Shown piece by piece: positions 17,500 through 27,465 of a stretch of DNA of 64,000 nt (positions are counted from its first letter, which is position 1; each line of letters begins with the position of its first letter). This DNA comes from JBHJGO01 sp050331715. Its GTDB lineage: Bacteria > Cyanobacteriota > Cyanobacteriia > Cyanobacteriales > Microcoleaceae. The position numbers and the translations under genes were made by a program. Below the pieces are notes generated by a model that did no database searches, was not told the DNA's origin, and saw only the letters and a list, made by a program, of their open reading frames with translations. The DNA lies in NCBI GenBank assembly GCA_050331715.1, contig JBHJGO010000004.1:24567-88566 (forward strand), written 5' to 3'.

Positions 17500-18192
17500 A
17501 TGAGTTTTGCTAACCCAAAACCTGCGGTAATTCCAATTCTTGAAAACGGCGATCGCCTGACTCGGATCGAGTTTGAACGTCGCTACGCAGCGATGCCTGA
17601 GCTGAAGAAAGCAGAGTTGATTGAGGGAATTGTCTACGTGCCTGCGGCTTTAAGATATCGCAAACATGGTAAACCCCACAGCAACATCATACTTTGGCTC
17701 GGAACCTATGAAGTGGCAACCCCTGGTGTAGAAGCTGCTGACAATGCCACGATTCGCCTCGACCTGGACAACGCTCCCCAACCCGATGCCCTGCTCCGAA
17801 TTGATGAAGCCCATAGAGGACAATCTCAAATCAGTGAGGATGACTATGTAGAAGGCGCACCAGAACTGATTGTTGAAATCGCTTCCAGTAGTGCCTCCTA
17901 CGATTTATATGACAAACTCAGGGTTTATCGCCGCAACCAGGTTCAGGAATATATCGTATGGCGAGTAGAAGATCGTGCTGTGGATTGGTTTAGCTTGCAA
18001 GCTGGAGAATACGTCGCCTTAAAACCTGACTCCGTAGGTGTCATCCAGAGCCGAACTTTTCCAGGTTTAAATCTCCAGATAGATGCGTTATTGGCTGGGA
18101 ACCTAGCGCAGGTTTTAGCCACTCTGCAACGGGGAATTGCCAGTGATGAGCATCAGGAGTTTGTGGAAAAGCTCGCTAGCTGCTCTACTTAG
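17500..18192 (+). CDS. Uma2 family endonuclease-like protein
   Basis: A 230-residue member of the Uma2 (DUF820) family, very abundant in cyanobacteria, with a PD-(D/E)XK-like restriction fold. Visible are RLTRIEFERRYAAMPE, the ELIEGIVY strand, QPDALLRI with the conserved Asp, and PELIVEIASSS with the Glu of the nuclease core, then DKLRVYRR. Function is not established; members may be mobile-element related. The ATG at 17500 gives a family-like start. Its end overlaps the convergent pentapeptide gene by 8 bases. Confidence 0.88.
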   Translation: MSFANPKPAVIPILENGDRLTRIEFERRYAAMPELKKAELIEGIVYVPAALRYRKHGKPHSNIILWLGTYEVATPGVEAADNATIRLDLDNAPQPDALLRIDEAHRGQSQISEDDYVEGAPELIVEIASSSASYDLYDKLRVYRRNQVQEYIVWRVEDRAVDWFSLQAGEYVALKPDSVGVIQSRTFPGLNLQIDALLAGNLAQVLATLQRGIASDEHQEFVEKLASCST

Positions 18193-20332
18193 AACAATCA
18201 GGATGATATCCGCCCTGGTTACAGATGTAGAGAATCTGATTCTGGCTCAGGTTCTTGGCACGGGCAAAGTTCACTCGCTTGAAGCGATTTGAGGGATTTG
18301 CGGTTTCTATGTTCTCTATAAATTGATTGTCAGACCCTTCTGGTTGAGCAGCTACAAATTTTGCACCGTTAAAGTCTGTGCCGTTGAGATTTGCACCCTC
18401 TAGGTTTGCTAGACTCAGATCTGCATTCTGCAAACTTGCATTCTGCAGCTTGGCATTTTTGAAATTTGCCCCCGTCAATTTAGCAAAACTCAAATCTGTC
18501 TCCCTCAGATCCGCCCCCTGGAAATCTGCACCGGACAAATCTGCATCCTGGAATCCCACCTGTTGCAGACGACTATCAATAAACTCAGCTCCCTGTCCCT
18601 TGACCTTCATCATACGAGCTTCGTCTAGATCGGCCTTGGAAAGTTGGGCATTGGTGAGATCGGCTCCTGTCAGCTTTGCCCCCTCCAACTCAGCCCCTTC
18701 TAAGTTTGCCCCGATCAGTTCAGCACTACTCAAAATTGCGCCAATCAAATCGGCCTTAGATAAATCAGCCTTGTTCAAAATGGCTCGCAGGAGATTGGTG
18801 CGTTGCAAATACACCTGGCTGAGAAACGCTCCCGTTAAATCGACTTCAGTTAAATCCGCACCACTCAGATCTGCCACCCAATCGTCAAAGGTGCCGTAGC
18901 GTTCGTCGTCACCCGCGCTGTAGAAACTGCTATTTGATAGATCCGCTTGCTTGAACTGGCTACTTCTGAAATTCAGGCCAGACAAGTCAGTATTATTTAA
19001 AACCAGAGTAAACTGAGCTGGCCCCTGGGCCGTTTGATTCAAGTCCATCCGACTCAGATCAACGTTGTGAATTTCGCCGCTATTGATGGTCAGGAGTTTC
19101 GCAATGGCCCGTTGGGTCGCCTGCTGTCGCTTTGCAGTTAACTGCTTGGTTTTGGCATTGGCTCCAAACTCCATCGAGTCCAATTCATTTCTCAGGGCAT
19201 GGTTCAATTGCCGCAAATAGGGCAATGCTGCTGGCCCGGCACTCACCAGAGCTTGATGGGTCACATCAAGCATAGCTGGATTCGTTTCCTGGGCTAGAAG
19301 ATCAACTAGAAGGGGAATCGCTCGCGGATCCTCCAATGTTCCCAGGGCCAAAATCGCACCCCGTTTCTGAGCCGGATCAACCTGAGCATCAGGAGAGAGT
19401 TTGCTAACCAGGGCGAGAAAAACCTCGTTGTCCTGTTGCTTGAATTCCCGTCGATTCGCTTGATTTTGAATGTAAATCTGAGTTGCGGCAAAGGTTCCCA
19501 GAACTGCTGCCATACTGGCACAGCTCACCCCTACCAGAGTCATGCCGGGATGTTGGCGCATCCAGGCCCAGAGATCCACCGGAAAATTGCGGCGACGGGG
19601 GGTGAAAACTAAAGAACGAGCAGCCTCCGATTCTCCAGCCAAATCGTAGCTCGTGAAGGGATTGGCTAGGAATTTCACGCCTGCTTCCCGCACACTTGTC
19701 CGGGCGAGGAGGTCATGGCCTGTCCGACCTTTGAAGCGCTTACCGAGCAACCCATCAACTAGAATTGCGACCCCTGCCAGACCCGTTAACAAGAGTAAAT
19801 TGGGAAAAGCACCGCTCGAACGCCAGATAATGTAGGCGAGGCCCATGGGAACCCCCCAACGACCCACAGATTCCCGATAGAACGCTTGCAATAAACTGGG
19901 CGGAACCTGATAACGGTTGACGACTTGCACACCGAACCAGCGCTTAGGGGAGGTTTGTCCAGTTGCGGAGAGCCGATAGAGTTGCCAGCCTGAGACTAAA
20001 ATTGGCTATAGCAAAGCACCTGACCAGAAAAAATTTGTTAGGGGCGTTACTTGCGGATTGCGGTTGCGCACGGGCAAGGCCAGAGTTGCTGCATTCGTGT
20101 TAGAGGTAGTTCTTAGAACTGGATTTAACGGTACTGATTGGGGGGGACGATTACAGATTGCCCCCGCTGCCAGGGGTACTAGACCGCTGACGGCCACCAG
20201 AGAGACTTCCACAGCCCACGCTCCACATCGACGCATCCACAGTGGTAGTTGCCGAACTTGTAGGGGTTCTTGTAGGGGCTCCACTGGAGATGGGGGGGAA
20301 TTAACATCACTACCGAAAGATGGGCTGGCCAT
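18185..20332 (-). pseudogene. RDD / HEAT / pentapeptide-repeat protein interrupted by in-frame TAG
   Basis: One continuous frame of 716 codons is broken only by TAG at 20006-20008 (codon 109). The part before the stop starts with ATG at 20332 and has an RDD-like membrane segment (RRCGAWAVEV). The frame continues after the TAG without shift as PILVSGWQLYRL then TGQTSPKRWFGVQVV, which completes the RDD domain. Next come a hydrophobic region, a HEAT-like segment (KRGAILALGTLEDPRAIPLL) and about 25 A(D/N)Lxx pentapeptide repeats forming a right-handed beta-helix. The downstream part alone could start at a GTG at 19930. Its own final stop is TAG, so reassignment of TAG is unlikely. It is either a fresh nonsense mutation, a sequence error, or a readthrough gene. 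Confidence 0.85.
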
Positions 20333-20403
20333 AGTTTAAAACTTCTAATGAAAACTTCTAACTCAGGTAATTGGGTCTAAGTCGTCGCAATGCGGACAAG
20401 GAA

Positions 20404-20721
20404 TCAAGACTTGGAAGATCGAGTCTGTTTGAAAATTTGGTACGCAATGTACCCTAATCCGCCCACAATCGCAAGACTAAAGGCCAAAGAAATCAGTTGT
20501 ATTACAAGTTTCAGGAGGGCCAATCCAGCAAAAACGCCCAAAATGCCCACAACGATTTGCCCCGCTGTTGGCAGATCCTTGAACCAGGATAAAAATTGCT
20601 GATAGTAGACCTTAACCGTCTTAGAAGAAGATTGGGTGGATCTAGCGACAGGTTGCTGATTGATTTCTGCTTCTAGATCCTCTAGACGGCGTTTCACGTC
20701 CTGATCATCTTGAAAACTCAT
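20404..20721 (-). CDS. Small membrane protein of unknown function
   Basis: A 105-residue protein not assigned to a family. The N-terminus is a charged helix (DVKRRLEDLEAEI), then a Ser/Thr-rich linker, then two hydrophobic segments: IVVGILGVFAGLALLKLVI and LISLAFSLAIVGGLGYIAY. It reads in the same direction as the interrupted pentapeptide gene, 71 bases upstream of it, and may be co-transcribed. Confidence 0.7.
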   Translation of the reverse strand: MSFQDDQDVKRRLEDLEAEINQQPVARSTQSSSKTVKVYYQQFLSWFKDLPTAGQIVVGILGVFAGLALLKLVIQLISLAFSLAIVGGLGYIAYQIFKQTRSSKS

Positions 20722-20839
20722 GGATATTAACCCCTTATCGGCTCAGAACATTCTTGTAGGAACAAATTAGACGAACTTAGACTCACAATTAATAGTAAGG
20801 TAACTCTGAAATAGGAAAGGACTAAATTTAATTAGGATT

Positions 20840-21274
20840 ATGATAACTAGAAATCGGTTAATGCGGTGTACTGGAAAATTCAGTCAGCGGGCAATCTGCG
20901 GTGCTGTTTTGGCAATGTTACTGCTATTCCCATCCGCAGCCCTGGCGGATCAGGAAATTACACCCGGCACACCGATCAAAGTTTCTGGTACTTCTGGAGG
21001 AACTACCAATAGCGGGGACTGCGGCTACGTGGCAACCGTACCGAATCATGTTCTCAATCTGCCTGAAGATCTAACGTTCTGGCAAATTCAAGTGGAAAGC
21101 AAAGGCTCACCCACCCTACTGGTAGATGGGCCAGCGGGACGGTATTGTGTCCTACCGGACAGAGGAAAACTGCAATTCTCTGGCTATGGAACCCAGGGAA
21201 CCTATGAGGTTTACATTGGCGATCGCAATCAAGGCCAGCACCCCTATCAGTTATCGATTTCAGGTCGTCAGTAG
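20840..21274 (+). CDS. Secreted protein of unknown function
   Basis: A 144-residue protein with a clear Sec signal peptide (AVLAMLLLFPSAALA, cleavage probably before DQEI at about residue 37). The mature part is beta-rich with two Cys (NSGDCGYV and GRYCVLP) that could form a disulfide. It resembles small periplasmic carbohydrate- or pre-peptidase-C-like beta sandwiches in general shape, but I do not recognise the family. The next gene starts 45 bases downstream on the same strand. Confidence 0.7.
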   Translation: MITRNRLMRCTGKFSQRAICGAVLAMLLLFPSAALADQEITPGTPIKVSGTSGGTTNSGDCGYVATVPNHVLNLPEDLTFWQIQVESKGSPTLLVDGPAGRYCVLPDRGKLQFSGYGTQGTYEVYIGDRNQGQHPYQLSISGRQ

Positions 21275-21319
21275 GCAGAGTCAAGGCGTTTCGCACCAGG
21301 GCGTTTATACCGGGAAAAC

Positions 21320-21649
21320 ATGTCAAGGCAACCTGAAGAAATTCGTCTCCAGCCCCTCAAACCCTACGAGGATAGGCTATTATCGGCGCTGAGTTTCTTT
21401 CGATTTCATCGCCAGAATCAGGTACAGGCTCACCATTGCCTCAGTCTGTACCTGCGACAATCCAAACAGCGGATCTTGGATGAAGTGGGGTTCTATGCCG
21501 AACCACTAGGATATTCGGCCCAGGAATTTCTGGAGCTAATTTACCAAAATCCGAAACAAGCTGAGCAGGAACTGCGCGAACAGTTCAGCTTTCCAGAACC
21601 GCTAGATTTGGGGATTAGCGATCCCTTGGATGAGCAGTCCAATTTTTAA
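21320..21649 (+). CDS. Small conserved protein of unknown function
   Basis: A 109-residue soluble protein, mostly helical, with a Gln/Arg-rich first half (FFRFHRQNQVQAHHCLSLYLRQ) and an acidic C-terminus. It looks like a cyanobacteria-restricted helical protein; no motif points to a function. It follows the secreted protein on the same strand and is convergent with guaB3. Confidence 0.65.
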   Translation: MSRQPEEIRLQPLKPYEDRLLSALSFFRFHRQNQVQAHHCLSLYLRQSKQRILDEVGFYAEPLGYSAQEFLELIYQNPKQAEQELREQFSFPEPLDLGISDPLDEQSNF

Positions 21650-21692
21650 GCAAAACCCACTTCAATGGGTTAGATAGAGGTTGATGTTGTGA

Positions 21693-22856
21693 TTACTTGC
21701 CCATGCCTAACTGCTGGGCCTTTTGGTAAACCTTCCCTTCTGTCAACAAAGACGGTGCAATGACCACCTCAACCTGCTGCATTTCCTGGATATTTTTCGC
21801 GCCTAGGGTTCCCATACTGCTTTTCAAGGCTCCCAGCAAATTATGGGTTCCATCGTCCAACTGAGCTGGGCCTCGGAGAATTTGTTCCAGGGTTCCCGTT
21901 GACCCCACGTTAATTCGTGTACCTCTAGGTAGTACTGGGCTTGGCGTTGCCATACCCCAGTGAAAGCCTCTTCCTGGCGCTTCCTTCGCACGGGCAATCG
22001 GAGAACCAATCATGACGCCATCGGCTCCGCAAGCAATACACTTACAAATGTCGCCCCCCGTCACCAGACCTCCATCGGCAATCACAGGAATATACTGGCC
22101 CGTTTCGTGGGCAAAGTCTTCCCTCGCTTTAGCACAATCTGCAACCGCAGTAGCCTGAGGAACCCCAACTCCCAAAACACCCCGCGACGTACACGCGGCT
22201 CCAGGGCCAATTCCGACCAGCACCGCAGATGCTCCCGCCTTCATCAGGTTCAGTGCCACTTCGTAGGTGACACAATTCCCCAGAATTACAGGCATAGGCA
22301 TTTCTTGACAAAACTGCGTCAGATCCAACGGCTCAACCGATGCAGCGGCAAAGAATGCAGTGGAAACCACCGTCGCCTGAACAAAGACCAGATCGGCTGC
22401 TGCTTCTGCAACCACTGAACCATACTTCTTCGCCCCGGCTGGCGTCAGGCTGACGGCAGCAATCCCACCCTGAGCCTTAATCTGCTGAATCCGTTCTTTA
22501 ATCAATTCTGGCTTGATGGGTTCAGCATAGAGTTGCTGCATCAAGCCCACAAATTCCGACTTTCCCACGGCAGCGATTTTGTCCAGGATGGGGTTAGGAT
22601 CTTCGTATCGCGTCTGAATTCCTTCCAAGTTCAGTACACCCAAAGCCCCTATCTGCGAAAGACGAACGGCCATCTCTACATCCACCACACCATCCATCGC
22701 ACTGGCAATAATCGGAATTTCTCGCTGAATTCCGCCGATTTCCCAGGCTGTATCCGTTATGCTGGGGTCAATAGTTTGTAGCCCAGGAACTAGTGCAATT
22801 TCGTCAATTCCGTAGGCTCTACGAGCTGTTTTGCCACGTCCAATTACAATATCCAC
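21693..22856 (-). CDS. guaB3: GuaB3 family IMP dehydrogenase-related protein
   Basis: A 387-residue TIM-barrel protein of the IMPDH/GMP reductase superfamily. It has no CBS insert, the mark of the GuaB3 group found in cyanobacteria and actinobacteria. The active-site loop Cys is in GIGPGAACTSRGV, with IADGGLVTGGDI as the phosphate-binding region. GuaB3 proteins have been reported to act on purine nucleotides, with IMPDH activity described for a cyanobacterial member; I rely on memory for that. Translation starts at GTG 22856 (MDIVIGRGK). It lies downstream of moaE on the same strand. Confidence 0.92.
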   Translation of the reverse strand: MDIVIGRGKTARRAYGIDEIALVPGLQTIDPSITDTAWEIGGIQREIPIIASAMDGVVDVEMAVRLSQIGALGVLNLEGIQTRYEDPNPILDKIAAVGKSEFVGLMQQLYAEPIKPELIKERIQQIKAQGGIAAVSLTPAGAKKYGSVVAEAAADLVFVQATVVSTAFFAAASVEPLDLTQFCQEMPMPVILGNCVTYEVALNLMKAGASAVLVGIGPGAACTSRGVLGVGVPQATAVADCAKAREDFAHETGQYIPVIADGGLVTGGDICKCIACGADGVMIGSPIARAKEAPGRGFHWGMATPSPVLPRGTRINVGSTGTLEQILRGPAQLDDGTHNLLGALKSSMGTLGAKNIQEMQQVEVVIAPSLLTEGKVYQKAQQLGMGK

Positions 22857-23044
22857 TTCAATGTCCTTAGAATTTTACTCAATGATCCAGTAGGGTTCCG
22901 TGACGACACAACTGAACCTGTATGAATCGAATCACACCATCAAATCCATAGCTCCAACGTCCTCGAAAAAGTATTCGGGGGAAAATAATCGAGGAAATTT
23001 AGTAGATAATAACAGTTTTTTAAAAAATCTGAGTGTTAATTAAT

Positions 23045-23058
23045 CGGGCCGTGGCCCG
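23045..23058 (-). terminator. Short GC hairpin between moaE and guaB3
   Basis: CGGGCC-GT-GGCCCG is a perfect inverted repeat with a 2-base loop, 53 bases beyond the moaE stop on the minus strand. It lacks a direct T tract, so terminator function is only possible. Confidence 0.35.
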
Positions 23059-23110
23059 AAGTCAAACAGGTGTAGGAGGGAGAATTCATCTGTATGAATG
23101 AAAAGCCGAA

Positions 23111-23599
23111 TTAGCAACTTTCTGGACTGGTTTCACAAGCTCCAATACTGACCCAACTTCTAGAGCCGTCCTGCCAATGTTCCTTTTTCCAGATAGGAGC
23201 ATTGTGCTTCAAGGTATCAATCCCATATTGACAGGCTTCAAAGGCTTCTCGTCGGTGGGGACATCCCACTGCCACCAACACGCTAATCTCGCCAACAACC
23301 AATCGGCCCACCCGATGATGAATTGCCACATGGGTAATCTGGGGCCACTGCTGACGCATCTCCTGGGCAATCCGCTCAAATACCCGCAGGGCCATCGGCT
23401 GGTAGGCTTGATACTCCAGGGCTGCTACGGGCTTGCCATCCGTTTGCTGTCGTACCATTCCACTCATCACCACGACTGCACCATTGGCAGGCGCATCAAC
23501 ACTGGCATAGACTTCTTCCAGTACCAGGGGAGCCAGAACAATGGCAAAGCTATCTTGGCAAGATGGGTCAGATTGGCAAGAAGAATCAAGGGTAAGCAC
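23111..23599 (-). CDS. moaE: Molybdopterin synthase catalytic subunit
   Basis: MoaE transfers sulfur from MoaD thiocarboxylate to cPMP, making molybdopterin. The 162-residue protein shows the conserved GAVVVMSGMVR, the LEYQAY segment, IHHRVGRLVVGE and the lysine-rich APIWKKEHW active-site segment. An N-terminal Cys/Ser-rich extension (about 15 residues) is unusual. The start is GTG at 23599 with AGAGG upstream. No moaD or other molybdenum cofactor gene is adjacent. Confidence 0.93.
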   Translation of the reverse strand: MLTLDSSCQSDPSCQDSFAIVLAPLVLEEVYASVDAPANGAVVVMSGMVRQQTDGKPVAALEYQAYQPMALRVFERIAQEMRQQWPQITHVAIHHRVGRLVVGEISVLVAVGCPHRREAFEACQYGIDTLKHNAPIWKKEHWQDGSRSWVSIGACETSPESC

Positions 23600-23700
23600 T
23601 GGAAAACGAGCCTCTAATAACGGATATGTATAACCATAGTAGATTCTATGTTGGAAAAATTCGATAAACTAAAAGCCATCGATCACTTGGGAGATTGGTC

Positions 23701-25449
23701 TTGAATCATAGATTGGCCCGTACTTTGCCGCTGCTGATGGCATTGACAATCACCGCTTGCACGTCTCAACCGTCAACAACTCAAGCCCCCGGTTCATCTC
23801 CGGAAACCTCTTCAGAAACAATCGCAGAGAATGACGTTCTCAAGCTGCTCTACTGGCAAGCCCCCACCATCCTCAATCCACATCTAGCCACTGGATTCAA
23901 GGATTTTGACGCAGCCCGCCTGGTCTATGAACCCCTGGCCAGCTACAACAAGGACGATCAATTCATTCCCTTTCTCGCAGCTGAGATTCCCTCCCTGGAA
24001 AACGGCGGGGTCGCTGAGGATGGCAAATCGGTCACCTGGAAACTGAAGCAGAATGTGCAATGGTCAGACGGTGAACCCTTCACAGCCGAAGATGTGGTCT
24101 TCACCTACAACTTTGTGATGAATCCAGAGGTGGCCGCTGCCAGCCGGGAGTACTACTCCTTGATTGAAACGGTTGAAGCGCTGGATTCCCATACCGTGAA
24201 AATCACCTTCAAGGACGTGACGCCAAGCTGGTCAATTCCTTTTACCGGACAAAATGGATTGATTCTACCCCAGCATATTTTTGAAGCCTACAACGGGGCC
24301 AATATTCGGGAGGCCCCGGCGAATCAGCAGCCGATTGGAACTGGGCCGTATTTAGTGACGGAATTTAGACCCGGAGATGTGGTGTTGTATACGGCAAATC
24401 CGGCGTACTGGGACGAAGGCAAGCCCTACTTCCAGAATGTTGAGCTGAAGGGTGGAGGAGATGCCACCTCCGCTGCGCGGGCGGTGTTGCAAACGGGGGA
24501 TGTGGACTACGCCCACAATCTTCAGGTTGAGTCTAATATTTTGCAGCAGTTAGAAGCCGGAGGACAGGGGAAAGTTCTGGCAACCTTCGGTTCTAGCGTG
24601 GAGCGGATTCTGTTCAACTTCACTGATCCCAACAAAGAAACCGCTGATGGAGAGCGTTCCAGCACTCAGTTTCCCCACCCGTTTTTTACCGATCTGAAAG
24701 TCCGACAAGCCTTTGATTTGGCGATTGACCGCGACACGATTGCCAATCAACTCTACGGCGTCACAGGTCGTCCGATTGCCCAGCTTTTGGTTGCGCCTCA
24801 GATCTACCAATCGGATCAAATTGACTACGAGTTCAATCTAGAGAAAGCCCAGCAGTTGCTAGATGAAGCTGGATGGAAAGATACGAACGGGAATGGCGTG
24901 CGAGACAAGGACAACGTTGAAATGAAGGTATTGTTCCAAACGTCGGTGAATCCGGTTCGACAAAAAACCCAGGAAATTATCAAACAATCCCTGGAATCAA
25001 TCGGGGTGGAGGTGGAGCTGAAAAGCATCGATGCCAGTGTGTTTTTCTCCGGTGACCCCGCTAACCCTGAAACCTTGAACCATTTCTATGCCGATTTGCA
25101 GGAATTCACTACGGGAAATGACAGTCCTGATCCTAGCGCCTACATGAAATGGCGCACCTGCGACGAAATTGCCCAGAAATCTAACGATTGGCAACGGAAT
25201 AACTATGCCCGCTATTGCAATCCGGAATACGACAAACTCTGGCAGCAGGCCAACCAGGAAACGGATCCCGAAAAACGGGCGCAGCTCTACAAAGCGATGG
25301 ATGAACTCCTGCGACGGGAAATGGTGTTGCTCCCGCTGGTTCATCGGGCTGATGCGAATGGCGTGAGCAATCGCCTATCCGGTGTTGATCCAACCCCCTG
25401 GGATGCCAACACCTGGGATGTCAAAAATTGGCAGCGATCAGGGTCTTAA
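23701..25449 (+). CDS. Peptide/nickel-type ABC transporter substrate-binding lipoprotein (SBP family 5)
   Basis: A 582-residue extracytoplasmic solute-binding protein. The N-terminal hydrophobic stretch ends in a lipobox (LTITAC), so it should be a lipoprotein. The SBP_bac_5 signatures include VVTWKLKQNVQWSDGEPFTAEDV-like sequence, QPIGTGPY, VRQAFDLAIDRD and LDEAGWKDTNGNG. The ligand is probably a peptide but is not determinable. TTG at 23701 is preferred over TTG at 23695 because GGGAG then has proper spacing. No permease or ATPase genes are adjacent. Its end overlaps the convergent aldehyde dehydrogenase remnant by 4 bases. Confidence 0.9.
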   Translation: MNHRLARTLPLLMALTITACTSQPSTTQAPGSSPETSSETIAENDVLKLLYWQAPTILNPHLATGFKDFDAARLVYEPLASYNKDDQFIPFLAAEIPSLENGGVAEDGKSVTWKLKQNVQWSDGEPFTAEDVVFTYNFVMNPEVAAASREYYSLIETVEALDSHTVKITFKDVTPSWSIPFTGQNGLILPQHIFEAYNGANIREAPANQQPIGTGPYLVTEFRPGDVVLYTANPAYWDEGKPYFQNVELKGGGDATSAARAVLQTGDVDYAHNLQVESNILQQLEAGGQGKVLATFGSSVERILFNFTDPNKETADGERSSTQFPHPFFTDLKVRQAFDLAIDRDTIANQLYGVTGRPIAQLLVAPQIYQSDQIDYEFNLEKAQQLLDEAGWKDTNGNGVRDKDNVEMKVLFQTSVNPVRQKTQEIIKQSLESIGVEVELKSIDASVFFSGDPANPETLNHFYADLQEFTTGNDSPDPSAYMKWRTCDEIAQKSNDWQRNNYARYCNPEYDKLWQQANQETDPEKRAQLYKAMDELLRREMVLLPLVHRADANGVSNRLSGVDPTPWDANTWDVKNWQRSGS

Positions 25450-26810
25450 CTATTCACAACTTTTTTAATCAAGCCAACTTTACCTTTGTAAGGGGCATAT
25501 CGCCATTTCATATCGAGCCAGAAGGGTTTTTTCAGTACACTTTTATAGTGGGAAAACGTATCGAAACTGGCTTTGCCATGATAGCTACCAATGCCGCTTT
25601 GACCCACACCCCCAAAGGGCAACTCAGTCACACCGACGTGCATCACAGTCTCATTAAAACAGACCCCCCCAGAGGATGTTTCCTCAAGAATTCGTTGCTG
25701 TTTCTGTGCGTCCTTGGAGAAGAAATACAATGCCAGGGGCTTAGGTCGCGCATTCACCTGCTGAATCGCCTCAGTTAAATCGGTGTATTCCAGCATGGGT
25801 AAAATCGGCCCAAAGATTTCGTCCTGCATTACGGGATCATTCCAGGACACCTGATCAATTAGAGTGGGAGCAATGTATCGGCTCTCAACATCCGTTTGAC
25901 CTCCGGCCAGAATCTGACCCTGCTGTAGCAACCCTGTCAATCGCTAAAAGTGTCGCTGGCTAATAATGCGGCAGTAGTCCGGGCTTTTCTCCGGATCGTC
26001 ACCATAGAATTCCTTAATTTTGGCCTGCATTGCTTGCACTAATTGGGGCTTTACCTTGGAGTGCACCAACAGATAATCTGGGGCAATGCAAGTCTGACCC
26101 GCATTAATCAGCTTGCCCCAAACGATACGGCTGGCGGTGTTTTCTAGATGAATCTCGTCATCGATAATGCAGGGACTTTTACCGCCGAGTTCCAATGTGA
26201 CAGGCGTTAGATGTTCCGCCGCTGCCTTCATCACAATCTTGCCAATATTGGTTCCCCCGGTAAAAAAGATATGGTCAAATTTTTCTGCTAACAAGGCTTG
26301 GGAAACCTCAACATCACCTTCTACTGCGGCAATATAGGCCGGGTCAAAGGTTTTCTGAATTAGTTCAGCTACCACTCTGGAAGTATTGGCTGCAATTTCT
26401 GAAGGTTTCAAAATGGTGCAATTTCCTGCTGCAATGGCTCCAACCAACGGAGAAATCATCAACTGAAAGGGATAATTCCAGGGGCCAATGATTAACACGA
26501 CACAAAGCGGTTCCGGGCGAATTTGAGCGGAGGCTGGAAATTGATCAATGGAAGTTGAAACTTTTTTGGGCTTGACCCAGGATTTCAGGTGCTTAATCGC
26601 GTATTTGACCTCCGAAACGGAAGCGATTTCAAAATAGGCTTCGTATTCAGGTCGGTTAAGATCGGCATGAACCGCCTCAACGATGGCATCCTGAGCTTCG
26701 ACAATCGCCTGTTGTAACCGATTCAGTTGTTCCAGACGGAACTGGAGATCCTTGGTTTGGCCAGTGGCGAAGAATTGTCGCTGTTGTTGAATGAGATGAG
26801 CAAGATCCAT
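25446..26810 (-). pseudogene. Aldehyde dehydrogenase interrupted by in-frame TAG
   Basis: A continuous 455-codon frame encodes a full-length class 3-like aldehyde dehydrogenase, but codon 289 (25944-25946) is TAG. Before it are the NAD region (GPWNYPFQL, FFTGGTNIGK), the catalytic Glu in LELGGKSP and the catalytic Cys in NAGQTCIAPDY. After it, with no frame change, come the expected QDEIFGPILPMLEY and LPFGGVGQSGIGSYHG. The interrupted spot reads RHF-stop-RLTGLL, where relatives have a polar residue; CAG (Gln) to TAG is one change. The reference start is ATG 26810. Such enzymes oxidise fatty aldehydes to acids. Without readthrough the gene yields a 288-residue truncated, probably inactive, protein. 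Confidence 0.9.
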
Positions 26811-26930
26811 GGCAATCTCTGGAAGTTTATCTCTAGAAGTTTTAAGGATAATCGGACTCGATTGCGATTCTGAGAAGAGGGTGTCAGAATACTTAGAAAT
26901 GTTAACTCAAAACGTAGGATTGCTCAGGTA

Positions 26931-27443
26931 GTGAGTAGCGATCGCACCCGCTCAACCTCAAGAACGTCCACTCAGCAGGGGAGGCAGGCCTTTGCTGGAA
27001 CCCATTATGGTTGTCTGGGGTTGCATCCCTCAGCCTCACCCGTTGAAATTCGTAGGGCCTATCGTCAGCTCAGCAAGTGTTATCATCCAGACACAACATC
27101 TCTACCAAAGCAGGTTGCAACTCAAAAGTTTCAAGAGTTGAATGAAGCCTATGCAACACTCAGCAGCCCAGAACGTCGTCTTGCCTACGACCAAACCATT
27201 CGGTATTCCCGCTATTCGGTGATCCAGCCTGTGATGGATTTGGATACTTCAAACACAAGTCACTATTCCCGCTCGGCTTACCTTGATCCCACTGACCGTC
27301 CGCTCTCTTCAGGAGAGGTTTTTGCCCTTTTAATGCTTGGATTAAGCTTAGCGGGATGTCTTGTTCTGGCCATTGTTGTTGGCTTAATTCGGCCTGATTT
27401 GAGCCTACAGCCGATTCAGCCGCCTGGTTTAACTCTACCCTAA
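26931..27443 (+). CDS. DnaJ-domain protein with C-terminal membrane helix
   Basis: A 170-residue J-domain protein. The J domain is at about residues 22-87 with the HPD motif in KCYHPDTTS, needed to stimulate DnaK ATPase. A linker of about 45 residues is followed by one transmembrane helix (VFALLMLGLSLAGCLVLAIVVGL written here in part) near residues 127-150, so the J domain would be membrane-tethered. The start is GTG at 26931 (MSSDRTRS). The DUF3143 gene follows after 22 bases, a pairing common in cyanobacteria. Confidence 0.9.
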   Translation: MSSDRTRSTSRTSTQQGRQAFAGTHYGCLGLHPSASPVEIRRAYRQLSKCYHPDTTSLPKQVATQKFQELNEAYATLSSPERRLAYDQTIRYSRYSVIQPVMDLDTSNTSHYSRSAYLDPTDRPLSSGEVFALLMLGLSLAGCLVLAIVVGLIRPDLSLQPIQPPGLTLP

Positions 27444-27465
27444 TCCTCCATTCACCATAACTATC

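Noticed and set aside
18378..18899. Plus-strand frame of 173 codons opposite the pentapeptide gene
   Set aside because: Shadow of the repeat-biased minus-strand coding sequence; it has no RBS and its composition mirrors the repeats.
18185..26810. Reassignment of TAG as a sense codon
   Set aside because: Many intact genes, including the pentapeptide gene itself, menA, accA, ndhE and ndhA, end with TAG.
25446..26810. Frameshift between two aldehyde dehydrogenase genes
   Set aside because: Counting codons shows both halves in the same frame with one TAG between them.
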